This document shows positions 34,367 through 43,823 of a DNA stretch of 64,000 bases, piece after piece. The translations under genes were made by a program, and so were the position numbers. Position 1 is the first letter of the stretch; the number at the start of each line of letters is the position of its first letter. Location of the stretch: the NCBI RefSeq assembly GCF_900112815.1, contig NZ_FOND01000006.1:66216-130215 (forward strand), given 5' to 3'. Under the pieces are notes generated by a model. The model did not search any database, was not told the DNA's origin, and saw nothing but the letters and a program-made list of their open reading frames with translations. The stretch is from Blastococcus tunisiensis. Its GTDB lineage: Bacteria; Actinomycetota; Actinomycetes; Mycobacteriales; Geodermatophilaceae.

Positions 34367-34720
34367 ATGGGAACGGTGCACCTGTCCCCGGTCGTGCGCT
34401 CGACGGACGTCGCAGCGCCGCCGCCGGAGTCGGAGGAGCAGGCCGTCCTCGTCACGCTCTGTCCCTCGACCCTCCGCGGGCAGCCGGAGGTCACGGTGCT
34501 GAGCGACTCGGTGGAGGACGCCATCCTGGCGGCCGGGGCCGGCGAGCTCGACGGGCACCAGACCCACGGTTCGGTGGTCACGCTGTTCGCCTACGGACCG
34601 GACGCGGAGCAGTTGTGGCGCTCGATGGAGGCCGTGGTGCGGGGTTTCCCGCACCAGCGGGGCCACGTGACGATCCGCTACGGGCTGTTCGGCGCACCCT
34701 GCCGGGAGCTGGCCGTCTGA
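34367..34720 (+). CDS. Hypothetical protein
   Basis: 117 residues from ATG 34367 with GAGAGGG upstream. No signal or membrane segment. Alternating strands and helices (EAVLVTLCPSTLRG ... HGSVVTLFAYGPDAEQLWRSMEAVV ... HVTIRYG) suggest a small alpha-beta fold that handles pairwise domains, but no family is recognised. The 233 bases before it are non-coding, including a possible GGCCGG/CCGGCC hairpin near 34156. Confidence 0.75.
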   Translation: MGTVHLSPVVRSTDVAAPPPESEEQAVLVTLCPSTLRGQPEVTVLSDSVEDAILAAGAGELDGHQTHGSVVTLFAYGPDAEQLWRSMEAVVRGFPHQRGHVTIRYGLFGAPCRELAV

Positions 34721-34735
34721 CCGGGGCCGGCGGGC

Positions 34736-35845
34736 TCACGCGACGCGGTGGCGCGCCAGGTCGGCCGTCCGGAGCTCGAGGCCCGAGCCCGGCCGGGAGC
34801 GATCGGGCCGGAGCACGCCTGGTGGCTCCGGGGAGAGCACCCCGTCGAAGGCCATCCCCTCGAGGCGCACGTGGTCGTGGAAGTACTCGAGGTGGCGCCG
34901 GTGCCACACCGCCGTCCCGACCTGGGCGGAGAGCTGGGGCGCGCAGTGCAGCGACAGGTCGAGGCTGCGTGCGTCGCAGAGCGCGGCGACCCGGAGCAGC
35001 GCACTGATCCCGCCGCAGCGCGTCACGTCCGCCTGCAGGCAGTCGACGGCCTCCTCCTGCAGCATGCGGTGGAAGTAGGGCAGGTCGTAGCCGTACTCCC
35101 CCGCCGCGATGTCCATCCCGGCGGGGCCGCGGTCGCGCAGCAGCCGCAGCCCCGCCAGGTCGTCGCTGCTGACCGGCTCCTCGAGCCAGCGCACGCCGGC
35201 CGCGGCGAAGCGGTCGGCCCAGGCCAGGGCCTGCTTGCGGGAGTACGCGCCGTTGGCGTCCACGAACAGCTCGACGCCGTCCCCGATCGCCGCGCGGGCC
35301 ACCTCGATGCGGTGCGCGTCGCGATCGGGCTCCCGTCCGACCTTGATCTTGACCCGCGGGATGCCGTCGGCCGTCCAGCCGGCCAGCTGGTCGGCCAGCG
35401 TGCGGTCGTCGTAGGAGGTGAACCCGCCACTGCCGTAGATGGGCACGGCGTCGTGCACGGCACCGACGGCGACGCTCAGCGGCAGGCCGGCGAGACGGGC
35501 GGCCAGATCCCACAGCGCCACGTCGACGGCGGAGATCGCCTCGGCGACGAGCCCCGGGCGGCCCAGGTTGCGGACGGCGGCGTGCATGGCCGCCCAGGAC
35601 GCCACCGGCGTGGTCGCGTCGCTGCCCCGCACCACGTCCGCCAGGTGACCGCCGACCACCCCGACCGCGGACGGACCGGCGTAGGTCCAGCCGAGACCGG
35701 TGCTGCCGGCGGCGCGTGCGGTGACGACGACCAGCGTGGTCGACCCCCACTGCAGCGTGCCGTCGGACTCGGGCGCGTCGGTGGGGACCGTGTAGGCGGC
35801 GGCCTCCACGGCCTCGACCACCGGCGGGCTGCTCGTCCCGGTCAT
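34736..35845 (-). CDS. Enolase-superfamily dehydratase/racemase (mandelate racemase type)
   Basis: 369 residues from ATG 35845; a TTG at 35869 is an alternative. All catalytic features of the mandelate-racemase subgroup are present: K166-x-K168 (VKIKVGRE), metal ligands D196 (FVDANGAY), E222 (WLEEPV) and E250 (AAGEYGYD), D273 and the general base H300 (LSLHCAPQLS). The substrate is probably a sugar acid or alpha-hydroxy acid; not decidable here. Divergent from the thiamine-diphosphate gene across a short region holding a palindrome. Confidence 0.92.
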   Translation of the reverse strand: MTGTSSPPVVEAVEAAAYTVPTDAPESDGTLQWGSTTLVVVTARAAGSTGLGWTYAGPSAVGVVGGHLADVVRGSDATTPVASWAAMHAAVRNLGRPGLVAEAISAVDVALWDLAARLAGLPLSVAVGAVHDAVPIYGSGGFTSYDDRTLADQLAGWTADGIPRVKIKVGREPDRDAHRIEVARAAIGDGVELFVDANGAYSRKQALAWADRFAAAGVRWLEEPVSSDDLAGLRLLRDRGPAGMDIAAGEYGYDLPYFHRMLQEEAVDCLQADVTRCGGISALLRVAALCDARSLDLSLHCAPQLSAQVGTAVWHRRHLEYFHDHVRLEGMAFDGVLSPEPPGVLRPDRSRPGSGLELRTADLARHRVA

Positions 35846-35855
35846 CCCCCCATTG

Positions 35856-35869
35856 TTGCCATACGGCAA
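35856..35869. promoter_or_regulatory. Inverted repeat TTGCC-N4-GGCAA, candidate operator
   Basis: Sits in the 92-base divergent region between the dehydratase and the thiamine-diphosphate enzyme, at the 5' end of the former. The half-site spacing and sequence resemble GntR-type operators, but no regulator gene lies next to it. Confidence 0.35.
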
Positions 35870-35937
35870 ATGTGTGTCGAGCGCAGGCAGGGGTACGGCG
35901 CGGGAACGTCCGCACCCACCGTTCTCGGGAGGTACCG

Positions 35938-37752
35938 ATGCCGAAGGTCGCCGACTACGTCCTGTCCCGCCTGTCCGACTGGGGCATCCACCGCATCTAC
36001 GGCTATCCCGGTGACGGGATCAACGGCTTCCTGGGGGCGCTGGACCGCGCCGACGGGGACCCCGAGATCATCCAGCCCCGGCACGAGGAGATGGGCGCCT
36101 TCATGGCCACCGCCCACGCCAAGTTCACCGGCGAGGTCGGCTGCTGCATGGCCACCTCCGGCGGCGGGGCCATCCACCTGCTCAACGGTCTCTACGACGC
36201 CAAGCTCGACCACCAACCGGTCCTGGCCATCGTCGGCCAGCAGAAGCGCTTCTCGCTGGGTGCGGCCTACCAGCAGGAGATCAAGCCGGAGCTGCTCTTC
36301 GCCGACGTCTCCGAGTTCGTGGAGACGGTCATGCACCCCGCCCAGGCGCGGTCGGTCATCGACCGGGCGCTCAAGGTGGCGATCTCCCAGCGCACCGTGG
36401 CAACGGTGATCTTCCCGGTCGACGTGCAGGAGGCCGACGCGCAGCCGTCCCCGCCCCGCGAGCACGGCGCCGTCTTCACCAGTGTCGGTCTCACCCAGCC
36501 GCGGGTTCTCCCGCCGGAGACCGAGCTGCACAAGGCCGCGGAGATCCTCAACTCCGGCCGCAAGGTCGCCATGCTGGTCGGCCAGGGCGCCGCCGGCGCC
36601 GCCGACGAGCTGGTGCAGGCCGCGGAGCTGCTGGGCGCCGGGGTGGCCAAGGCGCTCCTCGGCAAGGACGTCCTGCCGGACGACCTCCCGTGGGTCACCG
36701 GGTCCATCGGGCTGCTCGGCACCCGGCCCAGCTACGAGCTGATGATGGGCTGCGACACCCTGTTCATGGTCGGCACGAGCTTCCCGTACTCGGAGTGGCT
36801 GCCCGAGGAGGGGCAGGCGCGGGGCGTGGAGATCGATCTCGACCCGCGGCTCATCGGCGTCCGCTACCCGATGGAGGCCAACCTCGTCGGGGACGCGAAG
36901 GAGACCCTGAAGGCCCTGATCCCCCTGCTGCACCGCAAGGAGGACCGTTCCTGGCGCGAGGAGATCGAGAGCGAGGTCGAGACGTGGTGGCGGGTCCTGG
37001 ACGACCGCGCGCACGACCCGGCCGACCCGGTCAACCCGCTCCTGGTGGCGCACGAACTGTCCCCGCGGCTGCCCGACGACGTCATCCTCACCGCGGACTC
37101 CGGATCCGGCACCAACTGGTGGGCCCGCCACCTGAAGCTGCGCAAGGGCATGCGCGCCTCGCTGCCCGGCACCCTGGCCACGATGGGCGGTGGCACCCCG
37201 TACGCCATCGGGGCGAAGTTCGCCTACCCCGACCGGCCGGTGATCGCCTTCGTCGGTGACGGCGCCTTCCAGATGAACGGGATGCTGGAGCTGATCACGA
37301 TCAAGCGCTACTGGGAGCGGCTGACGAGCGGGAACCCGACGCTGATCTTCTGCATCTTCAACAACCAGGACCTCAACCAGGTGACCTGGGAGCAGCGCGC
37401 GGAGTCGGCGGACCCGAAGAACATGTCCACCCAGTACATCCCCGACGTCCGCTACTCCGAGTGGGCCCGGATGCTGGGATTGGAGGGCATCTTCGTCGAC
37501 GACCCCGCCGACCTGGGCGCCGCCTGGGAGCGCGCGCTCGCCGCGGACCGGCCCTGCGTGCTGGAGGTCAAGACCGACCCGGAGATCCCGCCGATGCCTC
37601 CGCACATCAAGAGCGAGCTGGGCAAGAAGTCGGCCAAGGCCATGCTCAAGGGCGACCCCGAGGAGGTCGGGGTGATCACCAAGGGCGCCCGCGGCAAGAT
37701 GCACGAGTTCACCGAGTCGGTGAAGGACGCCCTGCCGGGGAACCGGGACTGA
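35938..37752 (+). CDS. Thiamine-diphosphate-dependent enzyme (pyruvate oxidase/acetolactate synthase family)
   Basis: 604 residues from ATG 35938 with GGGAGG upstream. Three-domain ThDP fold: N-terminal Pyr domain with activating Glu around residue 50 (RHEEMGAF) and GYPGDGINGF; central domain; C-terminal PP domain with GDGAFQMNGMLEL near residue 440 and the Asn-containing CIFNNQDLNQVTWE. Related enzymes decarboxylate pyruvate or another 2-oxo acid, with FAD in the quinone-linked PoxB group. One-base overlap (TGATG) with the FAD/Fe-S gene suggests a joint pathway. Confidence 0.9.
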   Translation: MPKVADYVLSRLSDWGIHRIYGYPGDGINGFLGALDRADGDPEIIQPRHEEMGAFMATAHAKFTGEVGCCMATSGGGAIHLLNGLYDAKLDHQPVLAIVGQQKRFSLGAAYQQEIKPELLFADVSEFVETVMHPAQARSVIDRALKVAISQRTVATVIFPVDVQEADAQPSPPREHGAVFTSVGLTQPRVLPPETELHKAAEILNSGRKVAMLVGQGAAGAADELVQAAELLGAGVAKALLGKDVLPDDLPWVTGSIGLLGTRPSYELMMGCDTLFMVGTSFPYSEWLPEEGQARGVEIDLDPRLIGVRYPMEANLVGDAKETLKALIPLLHRKEDRSWREEIESEVETWWRVLDDRAHDPADPVNPLLVAHELSPRLPDDVILTADSGSGTNWWARHLKLRKGMRASLPGTLATMGGGTPYAIGAKFAYPDRPVIAFVGDGAFQMNGMLELITIKRYWERLTSGNPTLIFCIFNNQDLNQVTWEQRAESADPKNMSTQYIPDVRYSEWARMLGLEGIFVDDPADLGAAWERALAADRPCVLEVKTDPEIPPMPPHIKSELGKKSAKAMLKGDPEEVGVITKGARGKMHEFTESVKDALPGNRD

Positions 37753-40700
37753 TGACCGCGGGGACCGAGACCGTCGTCCCCGCCCACGGCGACCCCCGGT
37801 TCGCCACGGGGATGACGGCCACCGAGCGGATCAACGTCCGTGGCCTGGAGCAGCACCTGCGCCGGCACGTCACCGGTGAGGTGCGCTTCGACGCGGGATC
37901 GCTGGCGATGTACGCGAACGACTCGTCGAACTACCGGCAGGTGCCGATCGGCGTCGTCCTCCCACGGACGCTGGGCGACGTCGTGCAGACGATGAAGGCC
38001 TGCTCGGCCTACCGCGCCCCGGTGACCTGCCGCGGCGGCGGGACGAGCCTCTCGGGCGAGACGGTCAACCGGGCCGTGGTCGTCGACTTCTCCAAGTACC
38101 TGACCGGCATCGGTGCGATCGATCCCGTGGCGCGCCGGGTCACCTGCCAGACCGGGGTGATCAACGAGCAGCTCAACGAGGCGACCGGCCGGCACGGGCT
38201 GGTGTTCGGCCCGGACCCGTCGTCGCACTCCCGGTGCACGATCGGCGGGAACATCGGCAACAACTCCTGCGGCATCCACTCGGTCCAGTCCCGGCACTAC
38301 GGTCCGGGTCCGCGGACCTCGGACAACACCCATGCCCTCGAGGTGCTCACCTACGACGGCGAGCGGTTCTGGGTCGGCGTCGGCGAGGAGGACCGGCTCG
38401 ACGAGATCGTCGCGGCGGGGGGCCGCAAGGGCGAGATCTACGCGAAGCTCCGGGACCTGCGCGACCGGTACGCCGACGACATCCGGGCCGGCTTTCCCTC
38501 GGTGGAGGACCTCCCCCGGCGGGTGTCGGGGTTCAACCTCGACGAGCTGCTGCCGGAAAAGGGCTTCAACGTCGCCCGGGCCCTGGTCGGCACCGAGAGC
38601 ACGTGCGCGGTCGCGCTGCAGGCCACCCTGCTGCTCACCCCGGCCATGTTCGAGCGCACCACGGTGCTCGTGCACTACCCGGACGTCGTCGAGGCCGCGC
38701 GGCACATCGAGGACATCCAGGCATGGAAGCCGATCGGCCTGGAGACCGTCGACCACCAGCTGGTGCACGACCAGCAGCTGAAGTCGCTGAACGTGCAGGG
38801 CCTGCAGCAACTGCCCCGGTTCGGGCAGGGCGGGGCGTGGCTCATGGTCCAGTTCGGCGCCGACACCGCGGAGGAGTCCGAGGCCCGCTGCCAGGACTTC
38901 GTCCACTGGCTGCGCGAGGACCAGGGCTACGCCGAGGACCGGGTCACCGTCGCCCGCAGCGCCCAGGAGGGTGGCGGCAGCGAGCAGCTGTGGGCCATCC
39001 GCGAGAGCGGCCTCGGGTCCACCGCCTTCCCGCCGGACGACAGGGACCACTGGCCGGGCTGGGAGGACTCGGCCGTCCCCCCGGGCAGGGCGGCCGACTA
39101 CATCGGCGACCTGCTGGCTCTCTACGACCGGTACGGCACCCGCGGGCAGATCTACGGGCACCTCGGCGAGGGGTGCATCCACTCCCGCATCGGGTTCGAC
39201 CTGCGCACCGCCGACGGCCTGCGGACCTACCGGGCTTTCCTGGAGGAGGCCGCCGACCTGGTCGTCTCCTACGGCGGCACGCTGTCCGGCGAGCACGGCG
39301 ACGGGCAGCAGCGGGCCGAGCTCCTGGAGAAGATGTACGGCCCCCGGCTGATGCAGGCCATGCGCGAGTTCAAGCTGATCTGGGACCCGGACTGGAAGAT
39401 GAACCCGGGCAAGGTGGTGGAGCCCTACCGCCTCGACGAGAACCTGAAGCTGGGCACCGACTACAACCCGTGGCGGCCGGAGGTGCGGTTCGCCTACGCC
39501 CGGGACGGCGGCGACTTCGCGCACGCCACGCTGCGCTGCGTCGGCGTCGGCAAGTGCCGCGACCCCGAGCCGGCGCAGACCATGTGCCCGAGCTACCAGG
39601 TCACCCGCGAGGAGAAGCACACCACCCGCGGGCGGGCCCGGTTGCTGTTCGAGATGCTCCGTGGCGAGGTCATCACCGACGGCTGGCAGTCGCGGGAGGT
39701 CGCCGAAGCGCTCGACCTGTGCCTGGCCTGCAAGGGCTGTACGAACGACTGCCCGGTCGACGTCGACATGCCGACCTACAAGGCCGAGTTCCGTCACCAC
39801 CACTACAAGTCCTTGCGGCGGTGGCGGGGGCGGCACGCCTACGCCCTCGGCCTCATCGACCAGGCGTCCCGGCTGGCGAGCCGTGTCCCCGAGCTGGCCG
39901 ACCTGGTGACGCAGACGCCGGGGCTGCGCCGGCTCGCGCAGGTGGCGGCCGGGCTGGACCGCCGCCGACCGCTGCCACGGTTCGCCCCGCTGACCCTCCA
40001 GCGGTGGTTCGCCGAGCGCGGCGGCACCGCCAACCCGCACGGCCCCCGCGTGGTGCTGTGGCCCGACACCTTCACCAACCGGCTGCGCACCGACGTCGGG
40101 GTCGCCTGCGTGGAGGCCCTCGAGAGCGCCGGCTGGCAGGTGGTCATGCCCCAGGGGCACGTCTGCTGCGGCCGTCCGCTGTACGACTACGGCTTCCTCG
40201 ACCTGGCCGAGCGCTACCTGCACCGGACGCTGGACGTGCTCCGCGAGGAGGTCCGCGCGGGCACACCGGTCGTGGGCATGGAGCCCAGCTGCCTGGCCGT
40301 CTTCACCGACGAGCTGGTCAACCTCCTCCCCCACGACGACGACGCGCGGCGGCTGGCCGGCAACGCCCACCACTTCGCCGACTTCCTCGACGGCCACGAC
40401 GTGGACCTGCCGCGGCTGGAGGGCACCGCGCTGATGTGGGGCCACTGCCACCACCGGGCCACCGGGGGCATGGATCCCGAGCAGCGGGTCCTGGAGCGGA
40501 TGGGCCTCACCGTCGAGCCGGTGAGCGGCGGCTGCTGCGGGCTGGCCGGGTCGTGGGGCTTCGAGAAGGGGAAGTACGACATCTCGCTGGACTGCGGCGA
40601 GCAGGCGCTGCTCCCCGCCGTGCGCGCGGCCGACGGGCGCACCGCCGTGGTGGCCGACGGGTTCTCCTGCACCACCCAGATCTCCGACGCCGGAACCGGG

Positions 40701-40907
40701 CGGGCCGCGCTGCACGTGGCGCAGCTCATCCGGCTCGCCCAGGTCCACGGTCGCACGGCGCTGGCAGATGCCCGCCCGGAGGACCGCGTCGTCGACCAGC
40801 GGCCCCGCCCGGGAGGCGCCGTCCGGTCGGTCCGGACCGGGCTCCCGCTCATGGGGCTGGCCGGCCTGGCCGGCGCTGTCGCCGCCGGCGTGCGACGGCG
40901 CCACTGA
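37752..40907 (+). CDS. FAD-binding and Fe-S-binding dehydrogenase (GlcD/GlpC-type fusion)
   Basis: 1051 residues. The first half is a PCMH-type FAD domain plus FAD-oxidase C domain (VTCRGGGTSLSGE, CTIGGNIGNNSCG, SGEHGDGQQRAELLEKMYG). Around residues 600-670 two 4Fe-4S motifs appear (GKCRDPEPAQTMCPSYQ; CLACKGCTNDCPVD). The last 300 residues carry two CCG-type cysteine motifs (VCCGRPLYDYG near 803, CCGLAGSWGFEKG near 926) as in GlpC and heterodisulphide reductase B. Such fusions oxidise D-lactate, D-2-hydroxyglutarate or glycolate and pass electrons to the quinone pool. A weak C-terminal hydrophobic stretch could associate with the membrane. Confidence 0.92.
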   Translation: MTAGTETVVPAHGDPRFATGMTATERINVRGLEQHLRRHVTGEVRFDAGSLAMYANDSSNYRQVPIGVVLPRTLGDVVQTMKACSAYRAPVTCRGGGTSLSGETVNRAVVVDFSKYLTGIGAIDPVARRVTCQTGVINEQLNEATGRHGLVFGPDPSSHSRCTIGGNIGNNSCGIHSVQSRHYGPGPRTSDNTHALEVLTYDGERFWVGVGEEDRLDEIVAAGGRKGEIYAKLRDLRDRYADDIRAGFPSVEDLPRRVSGFNLDELLPEKGFNVARALVGTESTCAVALQATLLLTPAMFERTTVLVHYPDVVEAARHIEDIQAWKPIGLETVDHQLVHDQQLKSLNVQGLQQLPRFGQGGAWLMVQFGADTAEESEARCQDFVHWLREDQGYAEDRVTVARSAQEGGGSEQLWAIRESGLGSTAFPPDDRDHWPGWEDSAVPPGRAADYIGDLLALYDRYGTRGQIYGHLGEGCIHSRIGFDLRTADGLRTYRAFLEEAADLVVSYGGTLSGEHGDGQQRAELLEKMYGPRLMQAMREFKLIWDPDWKMNPGKVVEPYRLDENLKLGTDYNPWRPEVRFAYARDGGDFAHATLRCVGVGKCRDPEPAQTMCPSYQVTREEKHTTRGRARLLFEMLRGEVITDGWQSREVAEALDLCLACKGCTNDCPVDVDMPTYKAEFRHHHYKSLRRWRGRHAYALGLIDQASRLASRVPELADLVTQTPGLRRLAQVAAGLDRRRPLPRFAPLTLQRWFAERGGTANPHGPRVVLWPDTFTNRLRTDVGVACVEALESAGWQVVMPQGHVCCGRPLYDYGFLDLAERYLHRTLDVLREEVRAGTPVVGMEPSCLAVFTDELVNLLPHDDDARRLAGNAHHFADFLDGHDVDLPRLEGTALMWGHCHHRATGGMDPEQRVLERMGLTVEPVSGGCCGLAGSWGFEKGKYDISLDCGEQALLPAVRAADGRTAVVADGFSCTTQISDAGTGRAALHVAQLIRLAQVHGRTALADARPEDRVVDQRPRPGGAVRSVRTGLPLMGLAGLAGAVAAGVRRRH

Positions 40908-40918
40908 GGCACACACAT

Positions 40919-40946
40919 CGACCGGCCGGCCGAACAGGGCCGGTCG
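40919..40946 (+). other. Strong stem-loop between FAD/Fe-S gene and SDR gene
   Basis: CGACCGGCC pairs perfectly with GGCCGGTCG across a ten-base loop, nine G/C-rich pairs, in the 53-base intergenic gap. No T-run follows, so it is not a classical terminator; it may stabilise mRNA, attenuate, or stop transcription without a U-tract. Confidence 0.6.
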
Positions 40947-40960
40947 AGGGAGGGATGACC

Positions 40961-41977
40961 ATGACACAGCAGGAGCACAGCCGGCGGGTCGTCGTCGTGA
41001 CCGGGGCCAGCGGCGGGATCGGCCGGGCCACGGCCGTCGCCTTCGCCCGGCGCGGGGACGCCGTCGCCCTGCTGGCCCGGGGCGAGACCGGGCTTGCGGC
41101 CGCGGCCGACGACGTCCGGGCCGCCGGCGGCACCCCGCTCGTCGTGCCGACCGACGTGTCCGACGCCGAGGCGGTCGAGGCCGCCGCCGACCGGGTGGAG
41201 CGCGAGCTCGGCCCGATCGACGTGTGGTGCAACATCGCGTTCAGCACCGTCTTCGCCCCGTTCACCGACATCACCCCGCAGGAGTACGCCCGGGCCACGC
41301 AGGTGACCTATCTGGGGTTCGTGCACGGCACGATGGCCGCCCTGCGCCGGATGCGACCGCGCAACCGCGGGGCCATCCTGCAGGCCGGCTCCGCGCTGGG
41401 CCGGCGGGGCATCCCGCTGCAGAGCGCCTACTGCGGCGCCAAGCACGCCATCAAGGGCTTCACCGAGTCGGTGCTCACCGAGCTGCGCCACGAGGGCAGC
41501 GACGTGCACATCAGCCAGCTCTACTTCCCTGGGGTGAACACCCCCCAGTTCGAGTGGGTGCTCAACAAGCTGCCCAAGATCCCCCAGCCGGTCGCGCCGG
41601 TCTACCAGCCGGAGCTGATGGGCCGGGCGATGGTCCACGCCAGCGAGCACCCGCGGCGGCGCGCCTGGTGGATCGGCATCCCGACCGTCTACACGATCCT
41701 GGGCGCCGAGCTCTGGCCGCAGTTCATGGACCGCTACCTGGCGGGGTCGGGGTACCAGGGCCAGATGTCCGGCACGGACCGCCCGGCCGATGCGCCGGTC
41801 AACCTCTGGGAGCCTGCGGACGGTGCCGGCGGACGGGACTTCGGCGCCGAGGGCCGGTACAGCGACCGGGCCTGGACCCGGGACCCGCAGATCTGGGCCA
41901 GCCGGCACCACGGTGCGCTCGCCGCCACCGGCCTGGTCGGACTCGCCGGTCTGGCCTCGCTGTGGGCCAGGCGGTGA
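40961..41977 (+). CDS. Short-chain dehydrogenase/reductase with C-terminal extension
   Basis: 338 residues from ATG 40961 (GGAGGG seven bases upstream; ATG 40955 lies too near). TGASGGIGRA nucleotide site, catalytic S144, Y157 and K161 (SAYCGAKHAIKG). The last 100 residues go beyond a classical SDR and end in a hydrophobic helix (LAATGLVGLAGLASLWARR), similar to the end of the preceding FAD/Fe-S protein (PLMGLAGLAGAVAAGVRRRH). That shared tail suggests that both dock at the membrane. Confidence 0.9.
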   Translation: MTQQEHSRRVVVVTGASGGIGRATAVAFARRGDAVALLARGETGLAAAADDVRAAGGTPLVVPTDVSDAEAVEAAADRVERELGPIDVWCNIAFSTVFAPFTDITPQEYARATQVTYLGFVHGTMAALRRMRPRNRGAILQAGSALGRRGIPLQSAYCGAKHAIKGFTESVLTELRHEGSDVHISQLYFPGVNTPQFEWVLNKLPKIPQPVAPVYQPELMGRAMVHASEHPRRRAWWIGIPTVYTILGAELWPQFMDRYLAGSGYQGQMSGTDRPADAPVNLWEPADGAGGRDFGAEGRYSDRAWTRDPQIWASRHHGALAATGLVGLAGLASLWARR

Positions 41978-42023
41978 GGACGACCCGGGAGCCGGCAGCG
42001 CCGCTGGCCCGGAAGGGGCGTCG

Positions 42024-43775
42024 ATGACCCGCGTCGCAGCCGAGGCGCCGATCACCGTCTCGCCGCACGTCCTGCGCGAGTACGCGCTCATCGCCGACGG
42101 CGAGCGAGGCGCGCTGGTCGGTCCGCGTGGGGACATCAGCTGGCTGTGCCTGCCCCGGTGGCACGACGACCCCGTGTTCAGCGACCTCCTCGGCGGGCCC
42201 GGGGCCTACACCGTCACGCCCACGGCCCGGTTCGTCTGGGGCGGCTACTACGAGCAGGGATCGCTGATCTGGCGCAGCCGGTGGGTCGTCGAGGACGGCG
42301 CGGTGATCGAGTGCCGGGAGGCGCTGGCCCGGCCCGCCGGACCGCGCACCGCCGTGGTGCTGCGCCGGGTCCAGGCCGTCTCCGGGACCGCGCGCGTCAC
42401 GGTGGCCCTCGACGTCCGCGCCGGGGCAGGGCGTCAGACCGTGCGCGACCTGCACCGCGCCGAGCGCTGGTGGACGGGGCGGTCCGGGCCGCTGCGCTGG
42501 CGCTGGAGCGGTGCACCGCAGGCCCGCCCGGACGGGGACGGCGTGCTGCGGACCGACCTGGAGGTGGCCCAGGGCGACGCGGTGGACCTGGTGCTGGAGA
42601 TCGGTCCCGATGAGCCCGGCCGGGCCCCGGACCCCGACCGGCTGTGGTCGGAGACGACCACCTCCTGGTCCGAGAGCGTGCCGGAGCTGTCCACGGGCTC
42701 GGCGAACCGTGACGCGGAGCACGCCTACGCCGTGCTCCGCGGGCTCACCAGCGGCAGCGGGGGGATGGTGGCCGCCGCGACCACGGGGCTCCCCGAGCGC
42801 GCCGAGCGGCACAACAGCTACGACTACCGCTACGTCTGGATCCGGGACCAGGCCTACGCCGGCCTGGCCGCCGCGGCGCACGGCCTCCTCCCGGCCGTGG
42901 ACGACGCCGTCCGCTTCGCCACGGCACGGCTGCTCGAGGACGGCGACCGCATCTGCCCTGCGTACCGGGTCGACGGCGGCCCCGTGCCCGGGGTGCGGGA
43001 CCTCGACCTCCCCGGGTATCCCGGCGGGACGGCCGTCGCGGGCAACCGGATCAACGACCAGTTCCAGCTGGACTCCGTCGGCGAGCTGCTGCAGCTCTTC
43101 GCCGCCGCAGCCGCACTGGACCGCCTCGACGCCGACGGATGGAGCGCCGCACGGCTGGCCGTCGACGTGGTGGCGAAACGCTGGGACGAGCCGGAGGCCG
43201 GCATCTGGGAGCTCCACGACGACTGGTGGACCCAGTCCCGCCTCGCCGTCGTGGCCGGGCTGCGCCGGATCGCCGAGGTGTCACCGGGCCCGGGGGACGC
43301 CGGCCGCGCGGAGACGCTGGCCGACGGCATCCTCGCCGAGGCCGGCCGGCGGTGCCTGCACCCGCAGGGCTGGTGGCAGCGCAGCCCCACGGCGGGCGAC
43401 GTGGACGCCTCCCTGCTGCTACCTCCGGTGCGCGGTGCGCTGCCGGCCGGTGATCCGCGCACGCGCGCGACGCTCGCCGCCGTCCGCGACCAGCTGACCG
43501 AGGACGGCTACGTGTACCGGTTCCGTCCCGACCCGGCGCCGCTGGGTGAGCAGGAGGGCGCCTTCCTGCTCTGCGGGTTCGCGCTCGCCCTCGCCGAGCA
43601 CGCCGCCGGTGACGCGGTGGCCGCCGCCCGGGCCTTCGAGCGCACCCGCGCCGCGTGCGGCCCGCCCGGCCTGCTGTCCGAGGAGTTCGACGTGCGGCAG
43701 CGCCAGCTGCGCGGCAACCTCCCGCAGGCCTTCGTGCACGCGCTCCTGCTGGAGTGCGCGGCGGTCCTGCCGTAG
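42024..43775 (+). CDS. Glycoside hydrolase family 15 (glucoamylase/trehalase-like)
   Basis: 583 residues from ATG 42024. N-terminal beta-sandwich (LREYALIADGERGALVGPRGDISWLCLPR) and (alpha/alpha)6 barrel with SYDYRYVWIRDQAYAGLAAAAH and the late catalytic glutamate region LLSEEFDVRQRQLRGNLPQAFVHALL (E553/E554). No signal peptide, so it acts on intracellular glucans or trehalose. Followed at 48 bases by an aldose epimerase, which fits glucose release. Confidence 0.92.
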   Translation: MTRVAAEAPITVSPHVLREYALIADGERGALVGPRGDISWLCLPRWHDDPVFSDLLGGPGAYTVTPTARFVWGGYYEQGSLIWRSRWVVEDGAVIECREALARPAGPRTAVVLRRVQAVSGTARVTVALDVRAGAGRQTVRDLHRAERWWTGRSGPLRWRWSGAPQARPDGDGVLRTDLEVAQGDAVDLVLEIGPDEPGRAPDPDRLWSETTTSWSESVPELSTGSANRDAEHAYAVLRGLTSGSGGMVAAATTGLPERAERHNSYDYRYVWIRDQAYAGLAAAAHGLLPAVDDAVRFATARLLEDGDRICPAYRVDGGPVPGVRDLDLPGYPGGTAVAGNRINDQFQLDSVGELLQLFAAAAALDRLDADGWSAARLAVDVVAKRWDEPEAGIWELHDDWWTQSRLAVVAGLRRIAEVSPGPGDAGRAETLADGILAEAGRRCLHPQGWWQRSPTAGDVDASLLLPPVRGALPAGDPRTRATLAAVRDQLTEDGYVYRFRPDPAPLGEQEGAFLLCGFALALAEHAAGDAVAAARAFERTRAACGPPGLLSEEFDVRQRQLRGNLPQAFVHALLLECAAVLP

Positions 43776-43823
43776 CGATCGCACCGACCGACCGGCAGCG
43801 CGCCGTCCCGACCAGGAGGAGCC

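Noticed and set aside
37452-40967. A 1171-residue antisense ORF opposite the FAD/Fe-S gene
   Set aside because: High-GC shadow frame; no domain, repetitive Gly/Val/Arg/Ala composition, fully overlapping a gene with clear motifs.
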